From positions 8,871,047 through 8,935,046 of the forward strand of contig OZ024786.1 of NCBI GenBank assembly GCA_964017065.1: 64,000 nucleotides of DNA, in the 5' to 3' direction. This document shows, in pieces, positions 20,344 to 31,959 of the stretch (position 1 is the stretch's first letter; the number at the start of each line of letters is the position of its first letter). The DNA is from Haliclona indistincta. Lineage: Eukaryota; Porifera; Demospongiae; Haplosclerida; Chalinidae. Under the pieces are notes generated by a model, which worked only from the letters and a program-made list of their open reading frames with translations, made no database searches and had not been told where the DNA came from. The translations under genes were made by a program, and so were the position numbers.

Positions 20344-22056
20344 CTACATGTAGTCTATTGGAACAACTGAATCGCACAGGTTAGTAAGTGAGCAAGATAC
20401 TGTCACAATTTTGTCGAACATCGCAATTTCGTCTTCTTGGCTTTGACAAAAGAAATCAATAGGTTGGCACAAACTTAAAAGTGAGTATTTTTTCCTAATG
20501 TTTCCGATGACTCTTTCCACGTGTATACGAACATTAGCGATACGACGAGTCTGCTCAACATCAATCCCACTGAGTTGTTTTTTCCTTTGGTAAAAGCCGG
20601 CATTTTCACAGTAGCACAGTACAAGCCAACACTGTCCCTGACATCAAAGCCCCTATCGGCTAACACTGTGTCACCTGGTAAGAGGTTCTCAAGAAATCCG
20701 CTGTTTACTGTCAAGTGTTTATCACTGACTCTGCCAACCCATCCTTTAGAAATGTAACCGTAACTACTCCATTTGGTGTTATACCTATCAAATATTTGAC
20801 AGTATTATGATGCTTGTATGAGCTGTATGTTTGTGCCCGTGGTAGCTTAGCCGTAGGTCTGTCGATAAAAATCTCAAAAGCAATCGATGATAACTGTACA
20901 GTTGGGGCAATGTCTTCGAAAGGACATTGGCATTGTTTTATGAAGAACATCTCTACTTGGCCATACAATAAGGTGCTTCAGCCTAGTATACAGCACATCG
21001 ATGACATTTCTGAATAAACGAGATACTGTTGAACTGTGAACACCAAACCTATATGCCAAATCTTGTCCTCTGAGGCCTAGGCGAAGTCGCATGAGAGTCA
21101 TGATGAGTTGTTGGAAAGCACTTAGTGAACTTCTTCCATGGACATTCAAGAATGGTTGTACAAACTGGAAGACAAGTGCGAAAAGACTCCAATTGGTAAG
21201 CCCAGTGTAAAATTTAATTTTCTCATCATTGTCCTTGAAAGACTGTTCAGTGATCTCTAAACTCAAGACTTTCTCTTTCAAAGCTCCCTTTTCTGCTCTC
21301 AATTCTTGATTATCGTCTATTAGACTACGACATTGTTCACGCAGATGATCCTCAAATTTTTCAATGTCGCCAACAGTAGGCACTAGTTGAGCATCCTGAT
21401 CCTGTAGTGATATCACATGACTGGATGATTGATACATACTTGTCGTCATAGGTTCGCTTTCAGCTTCTCCTTGACAGGTTGCTACTGCTGCTTCTGTAGT
21501 GTTAGCAGCTTCAGCTGTCTCTGCATGTGGCGTCGCTGGTTTCTAGTGGCGCTTCTACTTCTCTTGCAGCTTGTTCCAGCGTCTCTGGTATTAACATGGG
21601 GCGATCTGCTGTGCCGGCTTGCGTGTGCTGTTCACATATCCTTCTGCTTCTCTCTTCAGCTCTACGGTGTCTTTCGGCCGAGCCTTTAGATACTGGAGCA
21701 CATTCGTAGCCTAGATCTAGTGAAGGCGCCCAGTCAATGCTACCATCATCGAACAACATACTCGGTTTACCTAAAAAAAGACAGTACGGTGCATTTATTG
21801 TATGCTAAATTTACCAATAGGACTTACCTGAAACAAAATGACGACTGCAAACTCTAGTGTTTGCATACTTAGGAGGCTTTAGATCTAGCCTACGAATCCG
21901 TTATAGCCATAGCGCCTGGCGCCTTTTGCTCCACTCTCTGGTCTTTTCCCCTTGATGATTGATAATGGTAGGAAGGCGGAAAAAGCTAGTGCCAGAGCCC
22001 TTGTCGAGCTTGCGCTTTGATGTATTACGACAACCAATAACTGCACAGATCACCAT
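20344..22056 (-). pseudogene. THAP-domain DDE transposase of ISL2EU copy 2
   Basis: The first exon starts at the ATG at 22056 and encodes a THAP finger (CAVIGC, FFRLP, VCSRHFVSG) with one in-frame TAA. Its donor lies near 21828. The next exon begins GKPSMLFDDG. The catalytic part is split by frameshifts near 21450-21510, 20880 and 20710, yet [20 protein letters not shown] and RIHVERVIG remain recognisable as the DDE triad. The stop is at 20344-20346, 59 bp from the end of the convergent YqaJ gene. Unlike copy 1 (1390-2961), the THAP finger is on a separate exon. Confidence 0.8.
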
Positions 22057-22155
22057 TACTGTATTCACGATTATGGTACACCAACATGGCGCCGACGGCC
22101 GCTATTGCCCGGAAGTGGTAGGTGTGGTTTTGTGACGTCAACCGCAAGGGGTCTA

Positions 22156-22330
22156 TACCGGGTAATTTTTAGCGGGAGATGATTTTGGCAAATCGTCAAG
22201 CTTTCGTCAAAATTAACTCCGCTAAAAAGAAATGTGAACCAGGTGCTGGATGCCAAAATTAAATCTGCCAAAATGCAAAATCCAGCTCATTTTGACCCTC
22301 AAATATTAGTTATAAGTACAATTTTTGAAG
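22156..22330. repeat. Dispersed MITE-like repeat (GCGGGTAATTTTTAG family), also at 46737-46870
   Basis: The stretch GGGTAATTTTTAGCGGGAG, then TTTTGGCAAATC, GTGAACCAGGTGCTGGATGC and CCAAAATTAAATC is shared by the same intron of units B and D. It predates their separation. No coding potential. Confidence 0.6.
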
Positions 22331-24705
22331 ATCAAAAAACCTTCAAATACATGTACCTTCTTATAAAATAACCTTATACAAAATTAATACTTAGTATAAT
22401 AACATAATAGGAAAATAAAGTATGTTACGTTGATTGTTTTGTTATAGATCAGCACACAACCGTATCCACAACCAATATGACTACTAGTCCTACTACTCCA
22501 CAAGCAGGTATTATAATAGTAGTTCGTATTATATATAATTTAACAATCTCTCACAGAAAAAGTCATACCTCAGGTGTATGAAGGAGATTTTGAGGATCTC
22601 CAGGGGCGATTTGTTCGATTATTTGCTGAAGTCACAGAAGAGATTGAGAAAAATAAATCAGTAACAGCAGAAGATCTCAAGAAATTTCTTTCCTATTATC
22701 CAGATCTTGAATCATCTCTCATCAATGCTGAAAGTATCTCTGAAATGATGCGTATACTGAAAAATCATTCGAGCTTCATCTGCTGTTCTCGTCTCAAAAA
22801 TGCTGCAGAACACTTTAAGATATCTGCTGTAACTGAAAAAATTGCAGTCTACTTTCAATACTTAGAAGACTTCTGTTCCAGAAAACTGACTAAAATCATT
22901 AATGAGCTGAAGCCTTTTATCCCTGCTGAGTCAATGGAGTTTGCTCCACCCACTACCCTGACATTCAAATTGGAATGGAATCCCGACGATAAGACATTGG
23001 GCGATATTCGAGGTGTTCTTAGACGAGCATTTCATGACCAGAGTATCTACGTACATATCGTGGTGGTCAGAGGAGGGAGTGTACAAGTAATCTGCCGTGC
23101 TCCGCAGTATCTAATGACCGAACTAGTGAGGCTAGCACAGAAGAACAGGGAGCTGCTGGTGGAGAGCAGTGTCACCTACCTTAGGGTAGGAGACACTATA
23201 GTAGTGGACACCAGTGATCAGAATGAGGTGAAGATAATTATGTTATCATAAAAACTGTGTCACTTTAGATTTTCATCATCAGATATCACTTGTGAAAGAT
23301 CTTGTTCTTCAACTAACCATTGCACTTCAGTTGAAAGGTGAGTTGAAAAATAGACTTTATAATAATTTTGCTTTTTCACAGACTGGCTAAGTGCAGGATC
23401 TGATTCTCAAGGTATGGTAATACATTGTGTGTGTCTGTGTTGCAGTCATACTGTGCACATGGGTCATGAGTGTTTCCTACCCACAGCAGCTGAGGCCGAT
23501 GTGATGAAGAGTATGACACACTCCAGTGCTGTGAGTGATGGTGTTACTGATGATGGTATAGTACATAATGGTTGTCAACATACCCAGAGTGAACCCTCCA
23601 GCTCTATATGGCAGATCAGAGCAAAGGAGGCTGAATATATCTTGACTTATAAACCAGATGGAACCTTTCTTGTCTTCGAAAGGAAGGGGCATCCTGTTAC
23701 TGATTCATCATCATCATCAATCAACACACATGATATCTGTGTTGTGTGAGTAGTATATGTCATCATGGTAACTGGTGTTCATTATTTGTACAGTGTCAAT
23801 GGGAGAGTTGAGTTTCTACCAATCTTCAAAAGAGGACACTACTATGGACCACTCAATAATGAAAAATACACATCAGTTGATATCTTTGTCGCAGTTCTCT
23901 CAAGAAGAGGGTTGACTATTAAGGAAGGAACAACATCAGTTATGCTGATCAATCGACTATTTCCTGACAAGTGAGCTATCAGTAATGTTGTTTGTGTTTA
24001 TCACTTCTCACTATCTGCAGAGATACTCTTGCTAACCTACCATCAGATATTCCTACTATCAAACGAGTGAGTGTGTTTATAACTAAGGCATGTCTGCACT
24101 GGTGGGTGATCCAGAGTTGAACTTTGATAGATCTAGTGTAGATGCTGACCCTCTCCCCACCTATTGATGTGTGGGCGGACAGGGTCAGCAGCGGCATGTT
24201 GCACATTGTAGAGTTAGCTCCTTAGTTATGGTTTGCAAAAGTAGCTTTGCAGCTAAAGCCAACCTACTTGCTATTGGCTAACCAGAAGACAGCAAAGTGC
24301 TGACCACAAGGACAAGGTGTGTCAAGTGGGTGTGACCGTGAACACTGAGTAGATAGCCATTGCTCTTGGCTTTGATAGGCTTTTTCTTGAGATGTCTACG
24401 CACTCCCAGAGCTGTCCTGCAGTTTAGATGGAATCTACATGTACCTAGGTAGTCAACTATGGGCACTTTTGTCGTCAGAGAGGTCAAAGACGGCCGTTAA
24501 GGTGAGTCAGCCATAACTCGAGAACGAAAGTACTTTAGCAAAATCCACGAGTCACATTGCAAGCCATTGTCATGTTAAGCCTGTTCATACCTTTACCGAG
24601 TTTCAGAAGTGAGCGATGGTCTCTGTAGCTCGATGGACAGAATGAATGAACAGATTTCACAAAACCCTCGGCGTGTTGAACATTGTAGAGTTAGCTCCTT
24701 AGTTA

Positions 24706-24989
24706 TGCACCTATCAATGCGATACCCCACTACCCCCACCTCGGGTGTATAGTGGGGAAAGATAGGGCTATTGTCACGTGGGCTAGTCCCCAGGGGTGGG
24801 GCATTTGTCACGCGAGCGATGCACAACGGTCACAAGTCCTCGCAAAAGTCGGCTGTCGGGATGGGGATATACGGGGCAGAGTGGGGGGTTGTCTCTGTAA
24901 AAATGCCCCGTATGTGGGGAAGGTCTAATTGGCTGTGACAAATCCCCATCGCCCGAGGTGGGGGGTGGGGCATCGCATTGATAGGTGCA
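24706..24989. mobile_element. Harbinger-type MITE, 284 bp, TTA target duplication
   Basis: The ends are perfect inverted repeats: TGCACCTATCAATGCGAT at the left and ATCGCATTGATAGGTGCA at the right. TTA flanks it at 24703-24705 and 24990-24992. The undamaged repeat copy at about 24225-24235 reads TTATGG without it. A 3-bp TTA duplication is characteristic of PIF/Harbinger. The interior is rich in CCCCAC/GTGGGG. Confidence 0.88.
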
Positions 24990-25198
24990 TTATGGTTTGC
25001 AGAAGGAGCTTTGCAGCTAAAGACAACCTACTTGCTAACCAGCTGACCACAAGGTGTGTCAGGTGGGCGTGACCATGAACACTGTAGGTAGCCATTGGTA
25101 GCCATTGAGCTAGCTTTTTCTTGAGATGCCTATGCACGCTCAGAGCTGTCCTGCAGTTTAGATGTAGTCTACAAGTACCTATAGGTAGTCAACTATGG

Positions 25199-25633
25199 CA
25201 GACATTGCACATCTACTTTTTTTCTCTTTACTCTCTATTTACATTTACTTATCTAATTTATCCGTGTATATACTTGTATTTACTTTTAAAATACACATCT
25301 ACTTTCGTGTATTTTCATATACTAAAATTAACACATACATTTGTAAAAAGTGTTGTTTTTCCATGATCAAGCACAAATCTAGTTTTTCCCTTCATTGTTC
25401 ACGTATGCTTTGTAAAAATTTGCTTTCATTTGTTGTTGGCGCAACACCAGGAAGAGCAAAAAGAAATCGTCCAGTTCGAGATCGCCATGTTTAAAATGGG
25501 TGTGGCTGTCAAACTAATTATACACAAAATATTTCTCGTGTAATTTTTTTGCTTCGTGTAGCTACATCTATCTACTTTTAGCTTTGTTCTTCGTGTAAAT
25601 ATTCGTATATCGTGTATACACGTGCGATATCTG
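25199..25633. mobile_element. hAT-type non-autonomous element, 435 bp, 8-bp target duplication
   Basis: AACTATGG is duplicated at 25191-25198 and 25634-25641; the sister repeat at about 24450 carries it once. Termini are CAGACATTGCACATCTAC and the complement of CAGATATCGCACGTGTAT. CAG ends and an 8-bp duplication identify a hAT element. The interior is AT-rich with no transposase. Confidence 0.9.
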
Positions 25634-26518
25634 AACTATGGGCGCTTTTGTTGTCAAAGAAGTCTAAGATGGCCGTCATGCAAGGTGAGCCAGCCATAAC
25701 TCAAGAACGAAAGCACTTTAGCAAAATCCACGAGTCACATTGCAAGCCATTGTCGTGCTAAGCCTGTTTATACCTTTACAGAGTTTCAGAAGTGAGCGAT
25801 AGTCTCTGCAGCTCAATGGACAGTATATGCGCCGAGGGTTAATGAATGAACGAACGAATGACGAACCAAGTATTTTAACCCTCGCACATGCACCGAGAGA
25901 TAAATATTATGTTTGATTTTGAAGTTTTTTTGCTTGTTTGGTATGTGGAATACTGGTATCCATCTTAATTCCTCAGTATTACACATTCAGTGATGTGGCA
26001 TCACTAGTTCCCAAGCATTGCCCTCACCATGATGAGAGCACATGGCTCTGCAGACAGCTAGGTAAGGAGGAGTCAGAGAGGTTGCTGAGAGGGAGGAAAG
26101 ATGAGACATTCCTAGTGAGAGCAACTGACCTGACAGGTCCCAGTCACGTCTTCACAGTGGATATAGTGTAAGTAGCTTATACCAAACAGCATCACACTAA
26201 GAATCAAGATTAAAATTTTGTTTGCTGTCATGGTGGTTTTTTTTAGTCTGTAGCCATTATCAACACTGCTGCCCACATAGTACTATCTATCACTGTAAAC
26301 TGAATTATTCTTCAGGGTACGTAAGGAAGTGGTCAGTCTGGATATTAATAAAGAAGATGATTGGTTGAAATATACGGTATCGAGACTGAGAAAGATTTGA
26401 CTCTATCAACACATTAGTGATGCATAGTGTGATGTCAGCAGTTCCTATACCAATTGGTGATCATATAGCACTAGTATATTTTCGATATCCAGTGCACTCA
26501 TCAAAGTATTATAAGTGA

Positions 26519-27190
26519 TTATCAATTGCTCTATCATCATTATCAATTTGTGTATGTAAGAGGCTTAGCAAAAATCAGTATAAGCATATCAGTCTCTTGG
26601 TCCTTTTAATTATGGTGATCAGTAATAATTTAGCAAACTAAGAGTGTAACAGTAGAAAACTTGCATCGATTGTGCTCTAGTGATGTCGGCTTGTGAGCTT
26701 TTATGTAGTGCTGGGAGATAATGTCGAGTTCTTGCAGAGTCAATCTTGCACCTAGTCTAGCACATTAATTTCTAGCAAAAGAGAGCTAGCGGCCATCTTG
26801 CACCTTCTCTCACTCTTTCCTGAACAATGCTTTTGTAATTACTAAAGCTTAGTTTTCTACAAGAGATTTGTTTTGCACATTTTAAGAGCTCTTTTGCTTT
26901 ATCAGAATCTGCTATTCAATGATAATCGCTACTGGTGAACTTCTAATTGCACTAATCCAGGAGCATAGCATGATTAATTTTGAGGAATCTAGTCATTATT
27001 AAATAATATTGATAATATTTTATGTCACTGACCAACCATGATCAAACATTAACGTGCAGTCAAAAAATTAATAGTCACACAACCAGCTGTAGCTAGGTTT
27101 GTGAATATGAACAACAAAAGGAATCACTGATTAGCTACTTCGCTTATGGAATTTTCTGCACATTCAATGAACAGGACAATACTTTGAAAT
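26519..27190. other. Non-coding 3' flank of adaptor B, shared with unit E
   Basis: The sequence matches 55180-55890 with indels. In unit E it leads into the SRCR gene. Here similarity ends near 27190 and a CARD-like exon block follows. No gene is seen. Confidence 0.6.
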
Positions 27191-27448
27191 ACAATAAGGT
27201 AAGGCGGGTTAACTTGGAACACGGGGTAACTTGGAACAAAATTCAAACTTGGACTACTGATGTGCACAAAAAGTTTAAACTGTCCTGAAACTGTCTGAAT
27301 CAATTACTAGTTGTTTTAGGTGGCTTCTGCTAACCTTTAGCAGCACAAAAATATAAATTTCGTTAGAATCGGTGCTACACAAACGCACGAGCCTGGAGTA
27401 TGAAGGGGAAACCCCAGTATAGATTGATCAGCTGACGTCAAGTTGTTT

Positions 27449-27842
27449 ATGTACACTCCCACGAAAATGGCTGAGTTTGAAACAGTGAGAGGCAAATTCG
27501 CTGTTATCTGTGATTGCATCTCTGTACCAGACGTGGTGAAATTTGCTGGCGAACTGCTACAAAGTAATCTCATCAGCAATGCTGGTCATCAGGCGGCCAT
27601 TGCTGGCGCGTCACCACCAGCTAACAAGGTTGCTCAGCTGGTCTCAGAAGCCATGAACAATGTCAGCAATTCACAAGACAACTTCTACAAGTTCGTCTCT
27701 ATCCTAGCATACAGGAACGCACAATTTGCCTCAGATCTAAGGAGTGACTACTCAGAACGACAAGCCGGCACCTTACCACCTGATCCCAAAAGACAAAAAG
27801 AAGATCCCTCCGTGAAGGTCAAGGTTTATCAAGGTTGGTCAG
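27449..27842 (+). CDS. CARD-like (death-fold) first coding exon, probably of adaptor B'
   Basis: ATG at 27449, with a second in-frame ATG in better context at 27467 (KMAEFETV). It is open for 131 codons to a TCAG|GTAGAA donor at 27842; an AAG|GTTGGT donor 9 nt earlier keeps the same phase. Residues ~8-105 look like a six-helix death-fold domain of CARD type (LLQSNLISNAGHQAAI, NKVAQLVSEAMNNV, FYKFVSILAYR). A basic tail follows (PPDPKRQKEDP). The exon ends in phase 1, precisely what the acceptor at 28792 needs, giving a continuous 677-residue protein with the B' exons. The CARD call rests on pattern only and the splice is inferred. Confidence 0.55.
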
Positions 27843-28791
27843 GTAGAAGAAACATGGGAGATGTTATAATATGACTGGCGGGCAAGCACAGTTAGCTATG
27901 AGCAACAACAAACCTGGTATTCAGTGCGTGTAGGGTTCACCAGTTGCACTTGACACTCAATTATAGATAGTTGCATGGTATCCCAGGAGTAGCACCTAGG
28001 CCTAGACAGACCCTAGTAGGTGGAATTTAAAGCACGTCAAATGTTCACGTGACGATTAGTATCAAAATGGCGGCAGCCAGTGTGCTGTTTGCTCTATTGA
28101 TTTAGCTCACAGAATTGGCAGAAGAAGCAACCTACGGTCAGCTTAAAAATAATCCAGACATCTAATTGAAGCACCAATGGAAAGCAGGCAAAGCACAGAC
28201 ACTTTTTGCACTGTGTTTAGTGTTCTAATTACAAAGACAAGCGTACAAGCCAGCTCTAGCATTCTTACTCGCAACTAGTACGTTCATTAGCTCCTTCCAG
28301 ACAATTGCTTGGTGAAAAACAGGTGTACAGCGTGTCTACTGCAGTCAGTACAGCGTGAATTCTAGCGAACGTTCGTGGCTGAATATTGATGATTAATTGA
28401 TTTCGCCATGCATTTCTGCAATCTATTTGGATCACAGAAATCCCTGCGACTGGTACAACTATTTGATACTGCTGACGCCAGACCAATGCGCATTCGTTTT
28501 CAAGCGGATTCATGTGAACGCTGACGAACCGGATTGAATCCGCAATTGATCCACTTTACATAGAACGCGCCTTTAATCTCCAAAACTAGGAGACTGCACT
28601 GTCAATACATTGATCTATGCCTTGATTGTAACATTTTAACAAAAACGAAAGAGATTTAGGGTTGGCGGTACATGTATCGAGACAGTATGGAAAGGTTGTG
28701 AAAAGTAAACAACATTTAAATAAAAAGGATTGCAACAAAGGCAGTGTAGTGCTACCTCTGGTATTACATATAATTTAACAATCTCCCACAG
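27843..28791. other. Probable intron 1 of adaptor B'; no other gene seen
   Basis: Holds no recognised coding sequence. Similarity to the intron preceding type 2 exon 4 of copy B (TATAATTTAACAATCTC) starts only near 28765, marking the recombination point where death-domain exons are replaced. Confidence 0.45.
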
Positions 28792-31294
28792 AAAAAGTCA
28801 TATCTCAGGTGTATGAAGGAGATTTTGAGGATCTCCAAGGCCAATTTGTTCGATTATTTGCTGAAGTCACAGAAGAGATTGAGAAAAATAAATCAGTAAC
28901 AGCAGAAGATCTCAAGAAATTTCTTGCCTATTATCCAGATCTTGAATCATCTATCATCAATGCTGAAAGTATTTCTGAAATGATGCGTATACTGAAAAAT
29001 CGTTCGAGCTTCATCTGCTGTTCTCGTCTCAAAAATGTTGCAGAACACTTTAAGATATCTGCTGTAACTGAAAAAATTGCAGTCTACTTTCAATACTTAG
29101 AAGACTTCTGTTCCAGAAAACTGACTAAAATCATTAATGAGCTGAAGCCTTTTATCTCTGCTGAGTCAATGGAGTTTGCTCCACCCACTACTCTGACGTT
29201 CAAATTGGAATGGAGTCCGGACGATAAGACATTGAGCGATATTCAAGGTGTTCTTAGACGAGCATTTCATGAGCAGAGTATCTATGTACATATCGTGGTA
29301 GTCAGAGGAGGGAGTGTACGGGTAATCTGCTGTGCTCCACAATATCTAATGACCGAACTAGTGAAGCTAGCACAGAAGAACAGGGAGCTGCTGGTGGAGA
29401 GCAGTGTCACCTACCTTAGGGTAGGAGACACTATAGTAGTGGACACCAGTGATCAGAATGAGGTGAGGATATGTTATCATAGAAACTGTGTTACTTTAGA
29501 TTTTCATCATCAGATATCATTTGTGAAGGATCTTTTCTTTCAACTAACCATTGCACTTCAGTTGAAAAGTGAGTTGAAAAGTAGACTTTATAATCATTTT
29601 GCTTTTTTTGCAGACATGCTGAGTGCAGGAACTGATTCTCAAGGTATGGTAATACATTGTGTGTGTCTGTGTTACAGCCATACTGTGCTCATGTGTGTTT
29701 CCTACCCACAGCAGCTGAGGATGTGATGAAGAGTATGACACACTCCAGTGTTGTGAGTGATGGTGTTACTGATGATGGTATAGTACATAATGGTTGTCAA
29801 CATACACAGAGTGAGCCCTCCAGCTCAATATGGCATGGCCGGCAGATTACAGAAAAGGAGGCTGAGTATATCTTGACTTATAAACCAGATGGAACCTTTC
29901 TTGTCTGGGAAGAAAGTGGGGAATCTGTTTCTGATCCATCATCATCATCTATCAGCACACATACTATTAGTGTTGTGTGAGTAGTACATATCGCCATGGT
30001 AACTGGTATATTCATTGTTCATTGTTTGTACAGTGTCAATGGGAGGGTTGAGCATGTTTCAATCTACAAAAGAGGACACTACTATGGATTTCTCAATAAT
30101 GAAGAATACACATCAGTTGAACACTTTGTAGCAGTTCTCTCAAGAACAGGGTTTGCTCTTAATTTAGGAACAACATCAGTTACACTGACCAATCGACTAT
30201 TTCCTGACAAGTGAGCTATCAGTAATGTTGTTTGTGTTTATCACTTCTCACTATCTGCAGAGATACTCTTGCTAACCTACCATCAGATATTCCTACTATC
30301 AAACGAGTGAGTGTGTTTATAACTAAGGCATGTCTGCACTGGTGGGCGATCCCGGGTTGAACTTGGATAGATCTAGTGTAGATGCTGACCCTCTCCCCAT
30401 CTATTGATGTGTGGGCGGACAGGGTCAGCAGCTAGTTTACATCTACTGCTAGCTTTCTATCTGCAGGAATCGGGTTTTTGAGAATCCGGGTTGAACCCAG
30501 TTCAGTCAACCCACATAGATTATGTGGGTTGAAACCGAGTTCTCTCTTGCGCCGCCACGTGCATGAGCACAGATCCTCTCTGAGCGTTCAGGCGCTAGAG
30601 GAAAACGTACATTGTCAAGAAGCACTTGTGCTAGCAATAAATACGCTACTTTAGACTATGACTACCTTAAGTTAGACTAACTCTACCTAGATATATTTTG
30701 TTAGATTTTGAAACTTATCTTTGCTTGTTTGGTATGTGTAATTCCTCAGTATTACACATTCAGTGATGTGGCATCATCACTTCCCAAGCATTACCCTCAC
30801 CATGATGAGAGCACATGGCTCTGCAGACAGCTCAGTAAGGAGGAGTCAGAGAGGTTGCTGAGAGGGAGGATAGATGAGACATTCCTAGTGAGAGCAACTG
30901 ACCTGTCAGGTCCCAGTCACCTCTTCACAGTGGATATTGTGTAAGTAGCAAATACCAAACAGCATCATACTAAGAATCAAATTAATTTTTTTGTTTGGTG
31001 CCATTGTGGTTTTAGTCTGTAGCCATTGTCAACACTGCTGCCCACATAGTATTATCTATCACTGTAAAATTATGATAATTGTTCTTCAGGGTACATAAGA
31101 AAGTGGTCAGTCTGGATATTAATAAAGAAGATGATTGGTTGAAATTAGTATTCGAAGGATCGAGGGAAAGATATGACTCTATCAACACATTAGTGATGCG
31201 TCGTGTCATTGCATCAGTTCCTATACCAATTGGTGATCATGAAGCACTAGCATATTTTCAATATCCAGTGCACTCATCAAAGTATTATAAGTGA
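28792..31294 (+). CDS. Helical - SH2 - SH2 body of adaptor B' (type 2), open
   Basis: Exons: 28792-29462, 29514-29568, 29614-29643, 29712-29976, 30034-30210, 30261-30306, 30750-30940, 31090-31294. With the CARD-like exon they total 2034 nt, exactly in frame. No death exon or 10-nt start exon exists upstream, unlike the other copies. SH2-1 has a 9-nt insertion restoring a canonical WHGR start (IWHGRQITEKEAEYIL), yet still reads FLVW. SH2-2 reads ETFLVRATD with RYDSINTLV. AATAAA at 31362-31367. This is the only type 2 copy free of stops across both SH2 domains. Confidence 0.75.
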
Positions 31295-31632
31295 TTATCA
31301 ATTGCTCTATCATCATGATCAATTTGTGTATGTAAGAGACTAAGCAAAAATCAGTATAAGAAATAAAATTATGGTGATCAGTAATAATTTAGCAAACTAA
31401 GAGTGTAACAGTAGAAAATTTGCATCGATCGTGTTCTAGTGATGTAAGCTTGAAAGCTTGTATGTTCAACGAAGGTCGTTTGTCAAGTAAACTCTCTATC
31501 CTGGTCTCACAGTTCAGTGTATGATTTCACCGTTCAGAAAATCAACAAAATGCTAAAATGTCCCTGCAGTAGTTCCAACATGCAGATACCGTTTTTTCTA
31601 ATAAAACGAGTCGGAAACTTTTAGCATCCTAG

Positions 31633-31814
31633 GGCGTAATGGCTCGACCTCACTAGTACTGTCATGGCACATCTCTGGACGAGTATATACAGCTTGTTGC
31701 AAGTAGATTTGACAGGGGGGATGATTCGAGCTTTGGACTAACAGAAGCCACTGTGATCTGCCATCAGCTGGGATACACTGGTGCTAGTAGCTACAGTAGA
31801 ACAAGAGATGACAC
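31633..31814 (+). pseudogene. Decayed SRCR exon, unit B'
   Basis: Nearly the same as 7876-8050: the 5' half is out of frame, and the 3' half reads SSFGLTEATVICHQLGYTG up to a GTGAGT donor. It shares the deletion seen in units A and C. Confidence 0.85.
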
Positions 31815-31959
31815 GTGAGTAAATGCAGTATCTGAACCTCTCTATATTGCGGACAAGTATGTGCAAATGTTTTATGGAAGTGTTCCCCTATTATTGAGTA
31901 ATTCTGTATAGACCCATTGCATGATATGTAGCGATGATGTGAGGTGTGTAGGGTGTGAC

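Larger units (their letters stand above)
17495..22153. mobile_element. ISL2EU-type DNA transposon, copy 2 (complete ends, decayed genes)
   Basis: It begins GACCCCTTGC and ends GCAAGGGGTC, flanked by TA at 17493-17494 and 22154-22155. The terminal repeats stay alike for about 20 bp (TTACGTCA against TTGACGTCA). The homologous intron of unit D (46720-46760) reads through GTGTATAGCGGG without it. A second inverted match (GCCATGTTGGTGTACCA at about 18130 and its complement at about 22072-22090) suggests the first 0.6 kb includes an extra insertion. It carries a YqaJ/PHD gene and a convergent THAP/DDE gene, both with stops. Confidence 0.85.
24191..25835. repeat. Direct duplication of ~0.46 kb in intron 9 of adaptor B, second copy interrupted twice
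   Basis: Copy 1 runs about 24191-24669 and copy 2 about 24670-25835. Both start GGC(A/G)TGTTG(C/A)ACATTGTAGAG and contain CTGTCCTGCAGTTTAGATG and ATCCACGAGTCACATTGCAA. Copy 2 is split by two smaller elements at 24706-24989 and 25199-25633. The uninterrupted copy 1 serves as empty-site control for both. Confidence 0.85.
17073..26518 (+). pseudogene. Death-SH2-SH2 adaptor, copy B (type 2), broken
   Basis: Exons: 17073-17082, 17131-17425, 22448-22507, 22557-23227, 23283-23337, 23382-23411, 23487-23745, 23794-23970, 24021-24066, 25977-26167, 26316-26518. An extra CTGA-like 4-bp insertion in exon 2 shifts the frame before the death domain. Exon 11 is also shifted and stops at ISO-like AGATTTGA near 26398. 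Intron 2 received the 4.7-kb ISL2EU element, and intron 9 holds 1.7 kb of nested repeats. The type 2 middle exons differ from type 1 (FEDLQGRF...YPDLESSL against FEDIQNRF...YPEMNDSL). SH2-1 reads FLVF and SH2-2 reads FLVR. Confidence 0.8.
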
